Assembly: GCF_017355915.2 (NCBI RefSeq)
Contig: NZ_JAFEUV020000010.1
Coordinates: 1 to 64,000, forward strand
Direction of reading: 5' to 3'
DNA from: Telluribacter roseus
GTDB taxonomy: Bacteria > Bacteroidota > Bacteroidia > Cytophagales > Spirosomataceae
Length of the DNA stretch: 64,000 nt
Shown: in pieces, positions 46,366-55,505 of the stretch
Layout of the letters: each line of letters begins with the position of its first letter
Numbering within the stretch: the first letter of the stretch is position 1
The notes under the pieces: generated by a model
Told to the model about the DNA's origin: nothing
Database searches by the model: none
The model's input: the letters and a program-made list of their open reading frames with translations, nothing else
Made by a program: the position numbers and the translations under genes

Positions 46366-46998
46366 CTACTGCAGGTAATAAGAGCTCTTCACCCAGACGG
46401 TTAGGTCATCCCGTACCTGTGAACTAAGATAGGGCAGGAACAATCCAATGGATACAGCAACATAGTGTTTAACCTGCTCTGAATCTTCAATGTTTCTTCT
46501 GTGTGGCATTTTTGCATATCTTATCCAGCTATCCGAGAGGATAAAAAACTGTTCGAAAAGAACCGGAAACAGCTCCTTATCTACCTGCTGTGCGAAGATT
46601 CCATTTTCTTTAAATTTTTCGAATACTTCCATAAATAGCTCCCGCCGCCTCTCTATGAGCTGTATGTAAGCATTGTATAGTCTGGTGTATTTCTGTAATA
46701 CTGCCAGCGGCTCGGTAAAGAAAAAACCATACGCATACATGATCCTAAAGCTCTTACTTACAGGCTCAATTATTGCCTGGGCGATCGAGTCATGCACTGT
46801 TTTTTCACTAGCAACTGCTAAGATTGCTTCATCCATTTCAGCAAAAACCGCCAGGAGGAGATCCTCTTTTGTACGGAAGTAGTACCTTAAATGTCCGTCG
46901 CTGATGGATAATTGGTCCGCTATATCCCGAAGCGAACTGTTCTTGATTCCTTTCGTATTAAATACTCCTATAGCACTAGCTATGATTGTTTCTCTCAT
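46366..46998 (-). CDS. TetR-family transcriptional regulator
   Basis: This 210-residue repressor has an N-terminal helix-turn-helix at about 1-47 (IIASAIGVFNTKGIKNSSLRDIADQLSISDGHLRYYFRTKEDLL). A helical ligand-binding C-terminal domain follows. It is divergent from the FAD monooxygenase gene. Two copies of the palindrome TAGCTC-N4-GAGCTA lie between the two genes, the nearest only 2 bp upstream of its ATG, so it very probably represses both itself and the monooxygenase. The inducer is unknown and is likely the monooxygenase substrate. Confidence 0.92.
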   Translation of the reverse strand: MRETIIASAIGVFNTKGIKNSSLRDIADQLSISDGHLRYYFRTKEDLLLAVFAEMDEAILAVASEKTVHDSIAQAIIEPVSKSFRIMYAYGFFFTEPLAVLQKYTRLYNAYIQLIERRRELFMEVFEKFKENGIFAQQVDKELFPVLFEQFFILSDSWIRYAKMPHRRNIEDSEQVKHYVAVSIGLFLPYLSSQVRDDLTVWVKSSYYLQ

Positions 46999-47000
46999 TA

Positions 47001-47016
47001 TAGCTCTTTTGAGCTA
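47001..47016. promoter_or_regulatory. Candidate TetR operator O1
   Basis: TAGCTC-TTTT-GAGCTA is an inverted repeat 45 bp from a second copy. It overlaps the -33 TTG (47009-47011) of the monooxygenase promoter and lies next to the TetR start codon. Confidence 0.75.
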
Positions 47017-47042
47017 ATGTACTCAAAGTTTATTTATATTTG
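47009..47042 (+). promoter_or_regulatory. Promoter of the FAD monooxygenase gene
   Basis: TTG (47009-47011), a 23-base spacer and TATATTTG (47035-47042) fit the Bacteroidetes promoter at the upper spacing limit. The ATG is at 47085. Confidence 0.7.
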
Positions 47043-47045
47043 CGT

Positions 47046-47061
47046 TAGCTCAATTGAGCTA
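47046..47061. promoter_or_regulatory. Candidate TetR operator O2
   Basis: TAGCTC-AATT-GAGCTA lies within a perfect 20-bp palindrome (47044-47063, GTTAGCTCAATTGAGCTAAC). It starts 4 bp past the -7 element, about where transcription should begin, so binding there would block the monooxygenase promoter. Confidence 0.8.
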
Positions 47062-47084
47062 ACTATAAATAATGGTTCTTGGTC

Positions 47085-48218
47085 ATGAAAAGAATAGTCA
47101 TAATCGGTGGTGGTATTGGCGGACTAACGACTGCCATAGCCCTGAGAAGCAAAGGGTTTAAGTGCGATGTATACGAAAGGAGTCCTGCCTTTGAGGAAGT
47201 AGGAGCAGCCATAAGCGTTTGGCCCAATGCGTTACGTGTCTTCCGAAAGTTAGGCATACTGGAAGATGTACTGGAAAAATGCGGGGAGATAAAGGAAGCC
47301 TACATCAAGACCAGCAAGGGAAAGGTACTGACCCGTACCCGACCCGTGTATGATCTACCGGCAGTATGTACCCACAGGGCTGATCTTCTGGATGCACTTT
47401 TGAAGCATTTACCCCAGGAAAACCTGCATCCGGGTCACGAGCTATCAGGCTTTAATACCCGTAAGGATGGAGCTGTACATATTAGCTTTACCAACGGAAT
47501 AGAAGTTGCGGCTGATCTGGTGATTGGTGCCGATGGTATCAATTCAATGGTTAGAAAGAAAATACTAGGTGATGGTGCGCCTCTGTACAGGGGGTATGCC
47601 ATCTGGAGGGGTATTGCTAAACTTCCGTTAGATCAGGGGTACGGCAGCGAAACACTGGGTTTGGGAAATAGAGTAGGTATTGTTCCGATACGGGAGGGAC
47701 TCTTTGGCTGGTGGGCTACCGCAAATGAACCTCAGGGACAAAGTGACGAGCCAGAAGGCACCTTAAATAAGCTGAAAAGAATATTTGGTGACTGGCATGA
47801 TCCCATACCTGCCTTATTTGATAACACACCAGCCATTATTAAAAACAGTCTCTACGATCGACCACCAACCAGCGGATGGAGTAAAGGTAACGCGGTTCTA
47901 CTGGGCGACTCGGCGCATCCGACTACACCAAACCTGGGGCAAGGTGCCTGCATGGCTATCGAAGGTGCGTACTTGCTGGCGGAGAGCCTATACAGGTATG
48001 GTATTTCAGAGCAAGCGTTAAAGGTGTATGAACAGGCGCATTTTCAGCGGACAAAGTCAATTACCAATAACAGTCTAATGATCGGCTGGCTTGGGCAGCT
48101 GCAAAATCCTCTGGCGGCAAGTATTAGAAATTTGTTTTTCTATGTGCAGCCCGAAAAAGCCAGCTTGGCCATTCTGGATAAGTACTTCGGGCACGACGTA
48201 ACGAGCATCGATATGTAA
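47085..48218 (+). CDS. FAD-dependent aromatic-type monooxygenase
   Basis: This 377-residue flavoprotein monooxygenase is of the PHBH/salicylate hydroxylase-like (FAD_binding_3) group. The N-terminal dinucleotide fold is IVIIGGGIGGLTTAIALRSKGF, the middle motif is ADLVIGADGINSMVR (DG), and the C-terminal FAD/ribityl motif is VLLGDSAHPTTPNLGQGACMAIEGA (GD). The substrate is unknown. I chose the ATG at 47085; an upstream TTG (47079) only adds two residues. It is divergent from, and probably controlled by, the adjacent TetR regulator. Confidence 0.9.
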   Translation: MKRIVIIGGGIGGLTTAIALRSKGFKCDVYERSPAFEEVGAAISVWPNALRVFRKLGILEDVLEKCGEIKEAYIKTSKGKVLTRTRPVYDLPAVCTHRADLLDALLKHLPQENLHPGHELSGFNTRKDGAVHISFTNGIEVAADLVIGADGINSMVRKKILGDGAPLYRGYAIWRGIAKLPLDQGYGSETLGLGNRVGIVPIREGLFGWWATANEPQGQSDEPEGTLNKLKRIFGDWHDPIPALFDNTPAIIKNSLYDRPPTSGWSKGNAVLLGDSAHPTTPNLGQGACMAIEGAYLLAESLYRYGISEQALKVYEQAHFQRTKSITNNSLMIGWLGQLQNPLAASIRNLFFYVQPEKASLAILDKYFGHDVTSIDM

Positions 48219-49065
48219 GTTTCATTGATCCATACACCTTATCTCTTACTCCAATACCCATGTCACCATCAACTGCCTGTATTTCTTACCCGATAGATAT
48301 ATGGTATATAGAATTACATATATATGTATATAGCTCTCAGCAATACCTAATTTTGATTGTTATATAATTTATATTATGTTAAGTATGCATTTTAGAACTA
48401 CTCTATTATCTGTACTCTCTGCTTCTATCTATATCTCTTAACTATACGTATCTATTAACAACTCATGTCTAACGACTTGCTCGATGTTTATGACCTAATT
48501 CTGAATTATAGTCATAATCGCTCTCAACCACTCACTAGTTACCAGTTCTATCCACATGGTATTACCTTCTGCTGCCACTGCATCCTTTCCCCTCACAGCT
48601 CCAGGTACCTGTACCAAATGCTACCTACTTAACATAATGAAGCCTCACCCTCCTGAACGTCCCCTTCTCTGCTTTGCCGACAGAAAACTCAGGCGCTGAG
48701 ATTTTAATATATACACCAACGGTACAGCCCTATACATTCTGCGCAAATCTCAGGAGCCATACTATATACTATTTGTCCAGTTATTTATTTAAAAATTAAG
48801 CGATTGCGGCTCAAGAAATGCACCCGTAAATTGACCCTCCCAGAATTAATTTTTGAGGCAAATGGTACTAAAACCACTTTTACAGCTACAAAATAAGCGT
48901 TTTTGTATACTAAGGTAAGAATAACAGCCCTACTCCTTTGACTATTGCCTAGGCAATAGTTGTACTTAGTCCTATTTTATACTCACAGCGACCTGACCTG
49001 GTGAGTCTACTTTTATTTGACTATAAAGTATTGTCCTGTCAATGTACTTCGAAAGATAAGGGAAC
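48219..49065. other. Gene-free interval after the monooxygenase
   Basis: A/T-rich in its first half (for example ATATATGGTATATAGAATTA at 48299-48318) with no supportable gene. A perfect 20-bp palindrome lies at 48941-48960. Confidence 0.5.
48941..48960. repeat. Perfect 20-bp palindrome
   Basis: ACTATTGCCTAGGCAATAGT reads the same on both strands. It lies between two convergent genes, about 105 bp before the terminator of the TPR gene. It could be a protein-binding site or a cruciform; there is no T tail for a terminator. Confidence 0.8.
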
Positions 49066-49100
49066 AAAAAAAGGCGCCTACCACGTAGGCGCCTTTTTTT
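49066..49100. terminator. Strong terminator downstream of the TPR/coiled-coil gene
   Basis: The 15-bp perfect stem AAAAAAAGGCGCCTA/TAGGCGCCTTTTTTT (49066-49080 with 49086-49100) has a small loop and A/T runs at both sides, so it works in either direction. It lies 17 bp past the stop of the minus-strand gene. Confidence 0.9.
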
Positions 49101-49117
49101 GTAAGCTATTGCTTGGA

Positions 49118-50578
49118 TTACTCAGTTACACAAGCAACATTTTTGCCCTGGAACTGGGCCAGAATGTTGTTCAGTGTCTCAAGGGTATCCTTAGCTTCGC
49201 CAGCAGCATTTGCCTGTACAGCTTTCTCGAAATAAGGCTTAGCTTTCTGGAAGCGACCACATACGCGGCCTTCTACTTCCTTACCCTTCTGCTGATACTC
49301 CTGCATGTTCATGTTATCTACTACCTTCTTAAGCTCAACGGCCTCGTTGAAATAGAAAACACCCAGGTTGTACAGTGCATCGTAGTTGGCAGGATCAGCC
49401 TGAAGAGCTTTCTGATACGTAGAAGTAGCCAGTTCTTTCACAGACTTCTGCTTTGTCTTCATCTGATCCAGCTCAGCCTGCAGGCTTGACTTATCTGTAT
49501 TAGCAGACGCTTCGGCAGCAGCTTTAGCATCAGCTTCCAGCTTCGTTACATTTTGTCTTGCTTCGTTACGTGACTGAGTTACCTGATCCAGCTGACGCTT
49601 CAGATCGGCATTTTTAGGCTGAGCCTTGATACGAGCGTTCAATCTCTTGATCTCACCTTCGAATACTTCTACTTTACCTTTTTCGTCTTCGAGCTGCTTC
49701 TGTAGTCCGGCACCCTTGCTGGTTGATGCGCCCAGTTTCTCTTCGGCCTCACGAATCTGGTTGGTCAGCTTGATGTTGCTGTTATCGTAAAGGATAGCCA
49801 GGTTCACCAGGTTCTGTACGTTGTTAGGATCTTTAGCGATGAGTTCCTGCAGCTGGCTGATCGCCTGATCTTCCTTACCCGAAGCCAGCAGTATGTTTAC
49901 TACTTCGGCTTTCAGATCGCGGTTATCAGGTGAGCGCTCAATACCTTTCTGCAGCGTGGCAATGGCTTTGTCATTGTCTTTGGCACCACGGTACAGCTGA
50001 GCCAGACCGTAATAAACGCTGGGGTCTTTACCACCATTGTTGATGTAAGACTCAAAGCTGTTCATAGCCAGGTCGTTCTTACCGCTCTGCTGGGCAGCAA
50101 TACCACCATACAGCGCCGCCAGTGTATCCTTAGGATTCAGCTGCTGGGCCATCTGGAAGTTCTTAAGCGCATCGTTCATATTTCTGTTCTGATACTTCTC
50201 AGCACCCTGCTTTACGAAAGCACTGTACAGGTTAGTACCTTCGCCAGCGCTTAGTACCTTCTGGGCTTCCTTAGCACTACGGCCAGGCTCCCCTTTCTTC
50301 GTAACATCCAGCTCAACTACTTTCTTATACGCTTCGTAAGCAGTCAATGCCGCATTAGAGTCAACCTGGCTAAACTGTAAAGCAATGTTTTCGTACGTCT
50401 TGGCACGATCCATCCACGTAGCTGCTTTTGCACTGGCTTTTGGATCTTCAATACTTTTATCGCTTTTCTCCTTGTCTTTGCGAGCCTGATCCAACATAGC
50501 CTGGTTTAGTGCATCCTGCGCAAAGGACGCAGTAATGCTAAACAGGCTAAACGCAGAAACAAAAAATAGTTTTTTCAT
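49118..50578 (-). CDS. Periplasmic TPR and coiled-coil protein
   Basis: This 486-residue exported protein has a signal peptide (FFVSAFSLFSITASFAQ). TPR repeats lie at about 115-260 (NRNMNDALKNFQMAQQLNPKDTLAALYGGIAAQQ). A long coiled coil lies at about 270-370 (LTNQIREAEEKLGAS...LKRQLDQVTQSRNEARQNVTKLEADAKAAAEA). A last TPR-like unit (YQKALQADPANYDALYNLGVFYFNEA) follows. It resembles a periplasmic scaffold. It begins 67 bp downstream of gyrA on the same strand; co-transcription is possible. The function is unknown. Confidence 0.82.
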   Translation of the reverse strand: MKKLFFVSAFSLFSITASFAQDALNQAMLDQARKDKEKSDKSIEDPKASAKAATWMDRAKTYENIALQFSQVDSNAALTAYEAYKKVVELDVTKKGEPGRSAKEAQKVLSAGEGTNLYSAFVKQGAEKYQNRNMNDALKNFQMAQQLNPKDTLAALYGGIAAQQSGKNDLAMNSFESYINNGGKDPSVYYGLAQLYRGAKDNDKAIATLQKGIERSPDNRDLKAEVVNILLASGKEDQAISQLQELIAKDPNNVQNLVNLAILYDNSNIKLTNQIREAEEKLGASTSKGAGLQKQLEDEKGKVEVFEGEIKRLNARIKAQPKNADLKRQLDQVTQSRNEARQNVTKLEADAKAAAEASANTDKSSLQAELDQMKTKQKSVKELATSTYQKALQADPANYDALYNLGVFYFNEAVELKKVVDNMNMQEYQQKGKEVEGRVCGRFQKAKPYFEKAVQANAAGEAKDTLETLNNILAQFQGKNVACVTE

Positions 50579-50645
50579 AAAAGTTGGGATTGGTTGTGAT
50601 TAATGGTATTTATTACGTGGTTTTAGATTATTTATTGTCTAAAAG

Positions 50646-53234
50646 TTATTCAGCCACTTCATCCGTTGCTTCATCTGCCGCGGTATCGTCACCATCGTAG
50701 ACTCCATTGTCCGAAGCTGATGCCTCTATCAGCCCATCTTCAGATGTGCCCTCGGTTGGTACATTACCTTCTTCCACTACTTCTTCTTTCAGAATGCGGG
50801 TTACTGATGAAATCTCATCGGTTCCACTGAGACGGATCAGCTTAACGCCCTGGGTATTACGGCCGGCCTGACGAATATCGGTCACATCCATGCGAATGGC
50901 GATACCGTTACGCGTGATGATCATGAGGTCATCCTGCTCGGTCACTTCCTTAATTGCTACCAGGTTACCTACCTTCTCGGTGGCATTCAGTGTATAAACT
51001 CCTTTACCACCCCTATTTGTTATACGGTAATCATCAATGGGTGAGCGTTTGCCAAAGCCATTCTTGGAAACTACCAGTAGCTGAGCATCCTCACGGCTGA
51101 TACACACCATTCCTACTACCTTGCTGATACCGTCTTCCGACTCCAGGTTGATACCCCGTACACCGGCCGCCGTACGGCCCATCGGGCGTACGCCCTTCTC
51201 GTTGAAGCGAACAGCTCTACCCGCACTGGAAGCAATCACGATGTCGTTGTTGCCATTGGTAAGAGCTACGTTGAGGAGGCGGTCACCATCATTGATGGAG
51301 ATAGCGATGATACCATTCTGACGTGGACGGGAGAATGCCTCGAGCAAGGTCTTCTTGATGGTACCCTGCTCAGTACACATGATGATGTAGTTATTGTTGA
51401 TGTAATCTTCATCACTGAGTGTACGCACATTGATTACCGAACGGATGCTGTCACCCGACTCGATACTGATCAGGTTCTGAATGGGCCGGCCTTTGGCATT
51501 CTTACTTCCCTCGGGAATTTCGTATACCTTGAGCCAGTACAGCTTACCAAACTCCGTAAAGATGAGCAGGTAGTTAAGCATAGTAGCCGAGAAGAGGTGC
51601 TCCGTAAAGTCTTCTTCCTTGGTCTTGGCTCCGCGGGCTCCTACTCCACCCCGGCTCTGGGTCCGGTACTCACTCAGCGGCGTACGCTTGATATAGCCCT
51701 GCTGTGAAATGGTAATGAGCATTTCTTCGTCAGCGATCATATCTTCGTCGCTGAACTCTTCGGCCGCGTACTCGATCTTGGTACGGCGATCATCACCGTA
51801 GCGTTCACGTACTTCGGTAAGCTCAGCCTTGATGATATCAAACTTACGGGTCTCATTAGCCAGGATGTCACGCAGGTCGGTGATCAGTGCCATGATCTCG
51901 TCGTATTCCTTCACGATCTTATCACGCTCCAGACCAGTCAGACGCTGCAGACGCAGATCCAGTATAGCCTTGGCCTGTACTTCGCTCAGAGCAAAGTTTT
52001 CGATCAGACCGTTCTTGGCCGTCTCCGGATCACGGGCACTGCGGATCAGGTTGATCACCGCATCCAGGTTGTCCAGCGCGATAAGCAAACCTTGTAGTAT
52101 GTGCGCCCGCTTTTCGGCTTCGCGTAGCTCATACTCGGTACGACGAGTCACTACCACCAACCGGTGTTCTACATAGTGCTTGATCAGATCTTTCAGGTTC
52201 AGGATCATTGGACGACCCTTTACCAGCGCTACGTTGTTAACCCCAAAGGAAGTCTGCAGAGGCGTGTACTTATACAGGTGGTTAAGTACTATATTAGGTA
52301 TAGCATCTTTTTTAAGATCAAATACCACCCGCATACCATCACGGTCAGACTCATCGCGGATGTCCGAGATACCCTCGAGTTTCTTTTCGTTGATCAGACC
52401 TGCGATACGCTCGATCATCGCTGCCTTGTTGGTCATGTACGGAATCTCCGTTACGATGATCTGCTCCTTACCTGTCTTGGAAACATCGAAGTGAGCATTG
52501 GCCCGGATTACTACCCGTCCGCGGCCCGTTTCGAAAGCCGAGCGAACACCCTGGTACCCGTAGATAGTACCACCCGTCGGGAAATCCGGCGCTTTGATAA
52601 ACTCCATCAGCTCCTGGATGGTGATATCATTGTTATTGATGTAAGCAATGACGCCATCCACTACTTCTGTCAGGTTGTGCGGAGCCATGTTGGTAGCCAT
52701 ACCCACGGCAATACCCGACGAACCATTAACCAGCAGGTTAGGGAACTTGGAAGGAAGTACGGAAGGCTCCTGCAGCGAGTCATCAAAGTTCGACTGGAAG
52801 TCAACCGTATCTTTATTTATATCATTGAGTAGTTCGTCAGCAATACGCTTAAGACGGGCCTCAGTATAACGCATGGCCGCCGGTGAGTCACCATCTACCG
52901 AACCAAAGTTACCCTGACCGTCAACGAGTGGGTAGCGCAGCGACCAGTCCTGGGCCATACGCACCATGGTATCATACACCGACGAGTCACCGTGTGGGTG
53001 GTACTTACCCAGCACTTCCCCAACTATACGTGCTGACTTTTTGTAAGGTTTATTGTAGTTAACTCCTAGTTCTGACATCCCGAACAGTACCCGCCGGTGT
53101 ACCGGCTTAAGTCCGTCGCGAACATCAGGCAAAGCGCGGGAGATGATAACCGACATTGAGTAGTCAATGTAGGCTCCCCGCATTTCATCCTCTATATTAA
53201 TAGGGATGATGTTTTCACTTGAAGATTCTGCCAT
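50646..53234 (-). CDS. gyrA: DNA gyrase subunit A
   Basis: GyrA is the cleavage-religation subunit of gyrase, which introduces negative supercoils. The 862-residue protein has the active tyrosine Y123 in [10 protein letters not shown]. The quinolone-determining region reads [10 protein letters not shown], with Ser84 and Asp88 at the positions of E. coli Ser83/Asp87, that is, without the common resistance changes. The C-terminal beta-pinwheel begins near 510, with the GyrA-box region [11 protein letters not shown]. The last ~45 residues are very acidic, as in other Gram-negative GyrA. Intact. Confidence 0.97.
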   Translation of the reverse strand: MAESSSENIIPINIEDEMRGAYIDYSMSVIISRALPDVRDGLKPVHRRVLFGMSELGVNYNKPYKKSARIVGEVLGKYHPHGDSSVYDTMVRMAQDWSLRYPLVDGQGNFGSVDGDSPAAMRYTEARLKRIADELLNDINKDTVDFQSNFDDSLQEPSVLPSKFPNLLVNGSSGIAVGMATNMAPHNLTEVVDGVIAYINNNDITIQELMEFIKAPDFPTGGTIYGYQGVRSAFETGRGRVVIRANAHFDVSKTGKEQIIVTEIPYMTNKAAMIERIAGLINEKKLEGISDIRDESDRDGMRVVFDLKKDAIPNIVLNHLYKYTPLQTSFGVNNVALVKGRPMILNLKDLIKHYVEHRLVVVTRRTEYELREAEKRAHILQGLLIALDNLDAVINLIRSARDPETAKNGLIENFALSEVQAKAILDLRLQRLTGLERDKIVKEYDEIMALITDLRDILANETRKFDIIKAELTEVRERYGDDRRTKIEYAAEEFSDEDMIADEEMLITISQQGYIKRTPLSEYRTQSRGGVGARGAKTKEEDFTEHLFSATMLNYLLIFTEFGKLYWLKVYEIPEGSKNAKGRPIQNLISIESGDSIRSVINVRTLSDEDYINNNYIIMCTEQGTIKKTLLEAFSRPRQNGIIAISINDGDRLLNVALTNGNNDIVIASSAGRAVRFNEKGVRPMGRTAAGVRGINLESEDGISKVVGMVCISREDAQLLVVSKNGFGKRSPIDDYRITNRGGKGVYTLNATEKVGNLVAIKEVTEQDDLMIITRNGIAIRMDVTDIRQAGRNTQGVKLIRLSGTDEISSVTRILKEEVVEEGNVPTEGTSEDGLIEASASDNGVYDGDDTAADEATDEVAE

Positions 53235-53691
53235 AAATAAATTGAAACAGGAACGAAATTATAAAGTTGATGAGCTGAGTTTTTTACAACGGCTTAGCTA
53301 TAATGTACAATTTATTAGTGTACAAACAATCAAATTTCGTGATTTTTAATGGTTTAACCAAACTTTAGAATATGCTCTTATAGAACATAATTATCCAAGT
53401 TTATATTCCCGTGCGAGGGTAGAATATGATAAATAACAGCAACTAGTTTTTAAACTATAACTAGCTGTCTATATGTTTATTACATTTTACAAATAACAGG
53501 TTTTTCTCACCGTTCAGCCCCTTGTCAGCTTCTTGCCAGAAAACCGGTTCTACAGATTTTTTCCAATATTTCTTACGGGTCCGATCCGCAGCTGAAAGTA
53601 GTCGGATTTTAGCTTCTTTAGTACCAACTATTTAGAATTCGGGATGTATTCACTTATTTAGGACGTTAATCCTAAATCCAATCCTCAGTCT
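53235..53691. other. Intergenic region between gyrA and the GntP operon
   Basis: This divergent promoter region holds two TGTACA words (53304-53309 and 53319-53324) near gyrA and an inverted repeat (53656-53677) just before the GntP gene. I find no perfect TTG/TAnnTTTG pair for either gene. Confidence 0.5.
53656..53677. promoter_or_regulatory. Inverted repeat, candidate operator of the GntP operon
   Basis: ATTTAGGA-CGTTAA-TCCTAAAT has perfect 8-bp arms and a 6-base spacer, and ends 14 bp before the first ATG of the operon. There is no T tail, so a protein-binding site is more likely than a terminator. Confidence 0.5.
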
Positions 53692-54996
53692 ATGCCTTTA
53701 CTTCTTACCTTTCTGGCCATCCTGTGCCTGGTTCTTTTTATTGCATGGTTAAAACTTGACACATTTATTTCCTTCTTACTCGTATCCATCGGCCTTGGTC
53801 TGGCGGGCGGTATGGATGTACCTTCGCTGGGACTAGCAATTCAGAAAGGCATCGGAGGTACCCTGGGCGACCTGGTCCTGATTGTTGGTTTCGGAGCTAT
53901 GCTGGGTAAGATCGTAGCTGATAGCGGTGCCGCCCAGCGTATAACAGATGCGCTCATTGGCATATTCGGCCGTAAAAATATCCAGTGGGGACTGGCACTG
54001 GCCGGCTTTGTCATTGGTATTCCGCTTTTCTATAATGCCGGCTTTGTCATCGTGATTCCCCTGATCTTCATGATCTCAACGTCGGCCAACCTGCCGGTAC
54101 TGTACGTAGGGGTGCCCATGCTGGCGGCGCTGTCGGTGGCGCACGGCTACCTGCCCCCGCACCCATCGCCTTCGGCCATTGCCACTCAAGTCAACGCGGA
54201 CCTGGGAAGGACGTTGCTCTTCGGTATCATCGTATCGCTGCCGGCCATTGCTATCGCGGGACCTATTTTTGGTAAAACACTCAAACGCTTTCACCCCCAG
54301 CCCGATCCGGACCTTTTCAACGTCACGCCCCGTCCGAAACATGAACTACCCAGCCTGGGCATCAGCGCCCTGGCTGCCCTGCTGCCCGTATTCCTTCTGA
54401 CCAGTATGTCTGGCGTGAAAGAAATGTTTCCTGGGAATAACGTTATTGCCCTATTTGCTGAGCCTTACTTTGGTATGCTGGCCTCAGTACTGTTTGCCGC
54501 TTACTTCCTGGGTATTCGCCGGGGTATGCGTATGCCTATGCTTACCAAGTCGTTTGAGGAGGCATTCAAAGGGGTATCGGTCATTCTGTTGATTATTGCC
54601 GGTGCGGGGGTATTCAAGCAGGTCATGACCGAGAGCGGCGTGAGCCAGTACATTGCCGAAGGTTTGAAAGGTATAGCCATTCCCCCGCTGATACTGGCCT
54701 GGGGTATTGCGGCCATCATCCGGGTGTGCGTGGGTTCAGCTACCGTAGCCGGACTGACTACCGTAGGTATCCTGGCCCCGATGCTCACGCAGCAGGCCGC
54801 TCCGCCTGAGCTGATGGTACTTTCCATCGGAGCTGGTAGCCTGATGTTCTCCCACCTGAACGACGGGGGCTTCTGGCTATTCAAAGAGTACTTTAACCTT
54901 AGCATAAAAGAAACCATTCTGACCTGGTCGCTGATGGAAACCATCGTATCCATCGTAGGACTTCTGGGTGTACTTATTCTCGATATCTTTATCTAA
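53692..54996 (+). CDS. GntP-family permease, DsdX/gluconate type
   Basis: This 434-residue inner-membrane transporter has about 12 hydrophobic helices. Family landmarks are GIGGTLGDLVLIVGFGAMLGKI, IGIPLFYNAGFVIVIPLIF, SVAHGYLPPHPSPSAIA and GVFKQVMTESGVSQYIAEGL, with SLMFSHLNDGGFW near the end. GntP members import gluconate, related sugar acids or D-serine (DsdX). The neighbouring D-amino-acid genes favour a D-serine-like substrate, but sequence alone does not settle it. It is first in a four-gene operon (gaps 24, 17 and 22 bp). Confidence 0.88.
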   Translation: MPLLLTFLAILCLVLFIAWLKLDTFISFLLVSIGLGLAGGMDVPSLGLAIQKGIGGTLGDLVLIVGFGAMLGKIVADSGAAQRITDALIGIFGRKNIQWGLALAGFVIGIPLFYNAGFVIVIPLIFMISTSANLPVLYVGVPMLAALSVAHGYLPPHPSPSAIATQVNADLGRTLLFGIIVSLPAIAIAGPIFGKTLKRFHPQPDPDLFNVTPRPKHELPSLGISALAALLPVFLLTSMSGVKEMFPGNNVIALFAEPYFGMLASVLFAAYFLGIRRGMRMPMLTKSFEEAFKGVSVILLIIAGAGVFKQVMTESGVSQYIAEGLKGIAIPPLILAWGIAAIIRVCVGSATVAGLTTVGILAPMLTQQAAPPELMVLSIGAGSLMFSHLNDGGFWLFKEYFNLSIKETILTWSLMETIVSIVGLLGVLILDIFI

Positions 54997-55020
54997 TCTC
55001 TACATTTTTAATTATTACTT

Positions 55021-55488
55021 ATGTCAGCTGAACAACAGTTTGCCAAGCTAGGACTCAATCTTCCACCCGCTCCCGCTCCTAAGGGCGTTTACAAACCCTG
55101 CCTTATCGTCGACAACCGCTGGCTCTATGTATCGGGGCACGGTACCGTACAGGATGACGGCAGCCTTATCATGGGACGCATCGGGGAAGATATGGATATA
55201 GAGGAGGGTAAACTCGCCGCCCGTCAGGTAGGACTTACCATCCTATCCACCATCAAAGCAAACCTGGGAAGCCTCAACCGCATCAAGCGCGTCGTGAAGA
55301 TACTGGGTATGGTCAACTGTACCTCCGACTTTGAGCGTCACCCTTACGTGATCAACGGATGCAGCGAACTCTTTGCTGCTATCTGGGGTGAAGAAAACGG
55401 AATCGGGGTACGTAGTGCCGTGGGCATGGGCTCACTGCCCGACAACATCCCCGTAGAAATAGAAGCCCTGTTTGAGCTGATCGACTAA
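55021..55488 (+). CDS. RidA-family enamine/imine deaminase
   Basis: This 155-residue protein is of the longer RidA (YjgF-like) branch. RidA proteins hydrolyse reactive enamine/imine intermediates such as 2-aminoacrylate made by PLP dehydratases. The family pattern GLNLPPAPAPKGVYKPCLIVDNRWLYVSG opens the protein. The catalytic-type Arg is in GVRSAVGMGSLPDNIPVEIEALFE. Its position directly before a PLP enzyme gene fits a clean-up role for that enzyme's product. Confidence 0.9.
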   Translation: MSAEQQFAKLGLNLPPAPAPKGVYKPCLIVDNRWLYVSGHGTVQDDGSLIMGRIGEDMDIEEGKLAARQVGLTILSTIKANLGSLNRIKRVVKILGMVNCTSDFERHPYVINGCSELFAAIWGEENGIGVRSAVGMGSLPDNIPVEIEALFELID

Positions 55489-55505
55489 ATACTACCTGAA
55501 TAACT

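Noticed and set aside
49001-49489. A 162-codon frame on the plus strand with hydrophobic content.
   Set aside because: It spans the strong terminator and lies antisense to the TPR/coiled-coil gene; the repeats of that gene explain its openness.
52164-52832. A 222-codon plus-strand frame.
   Set aside because: It is antisense to the highly conserved N-terminal half of gyrA.
54076-54342. An 88-codon minus-strand frame opposite the GntP gene.
   Set aside because: It is antisense to conserved transporter helices and has an Arg-rich, shadow-type translation.
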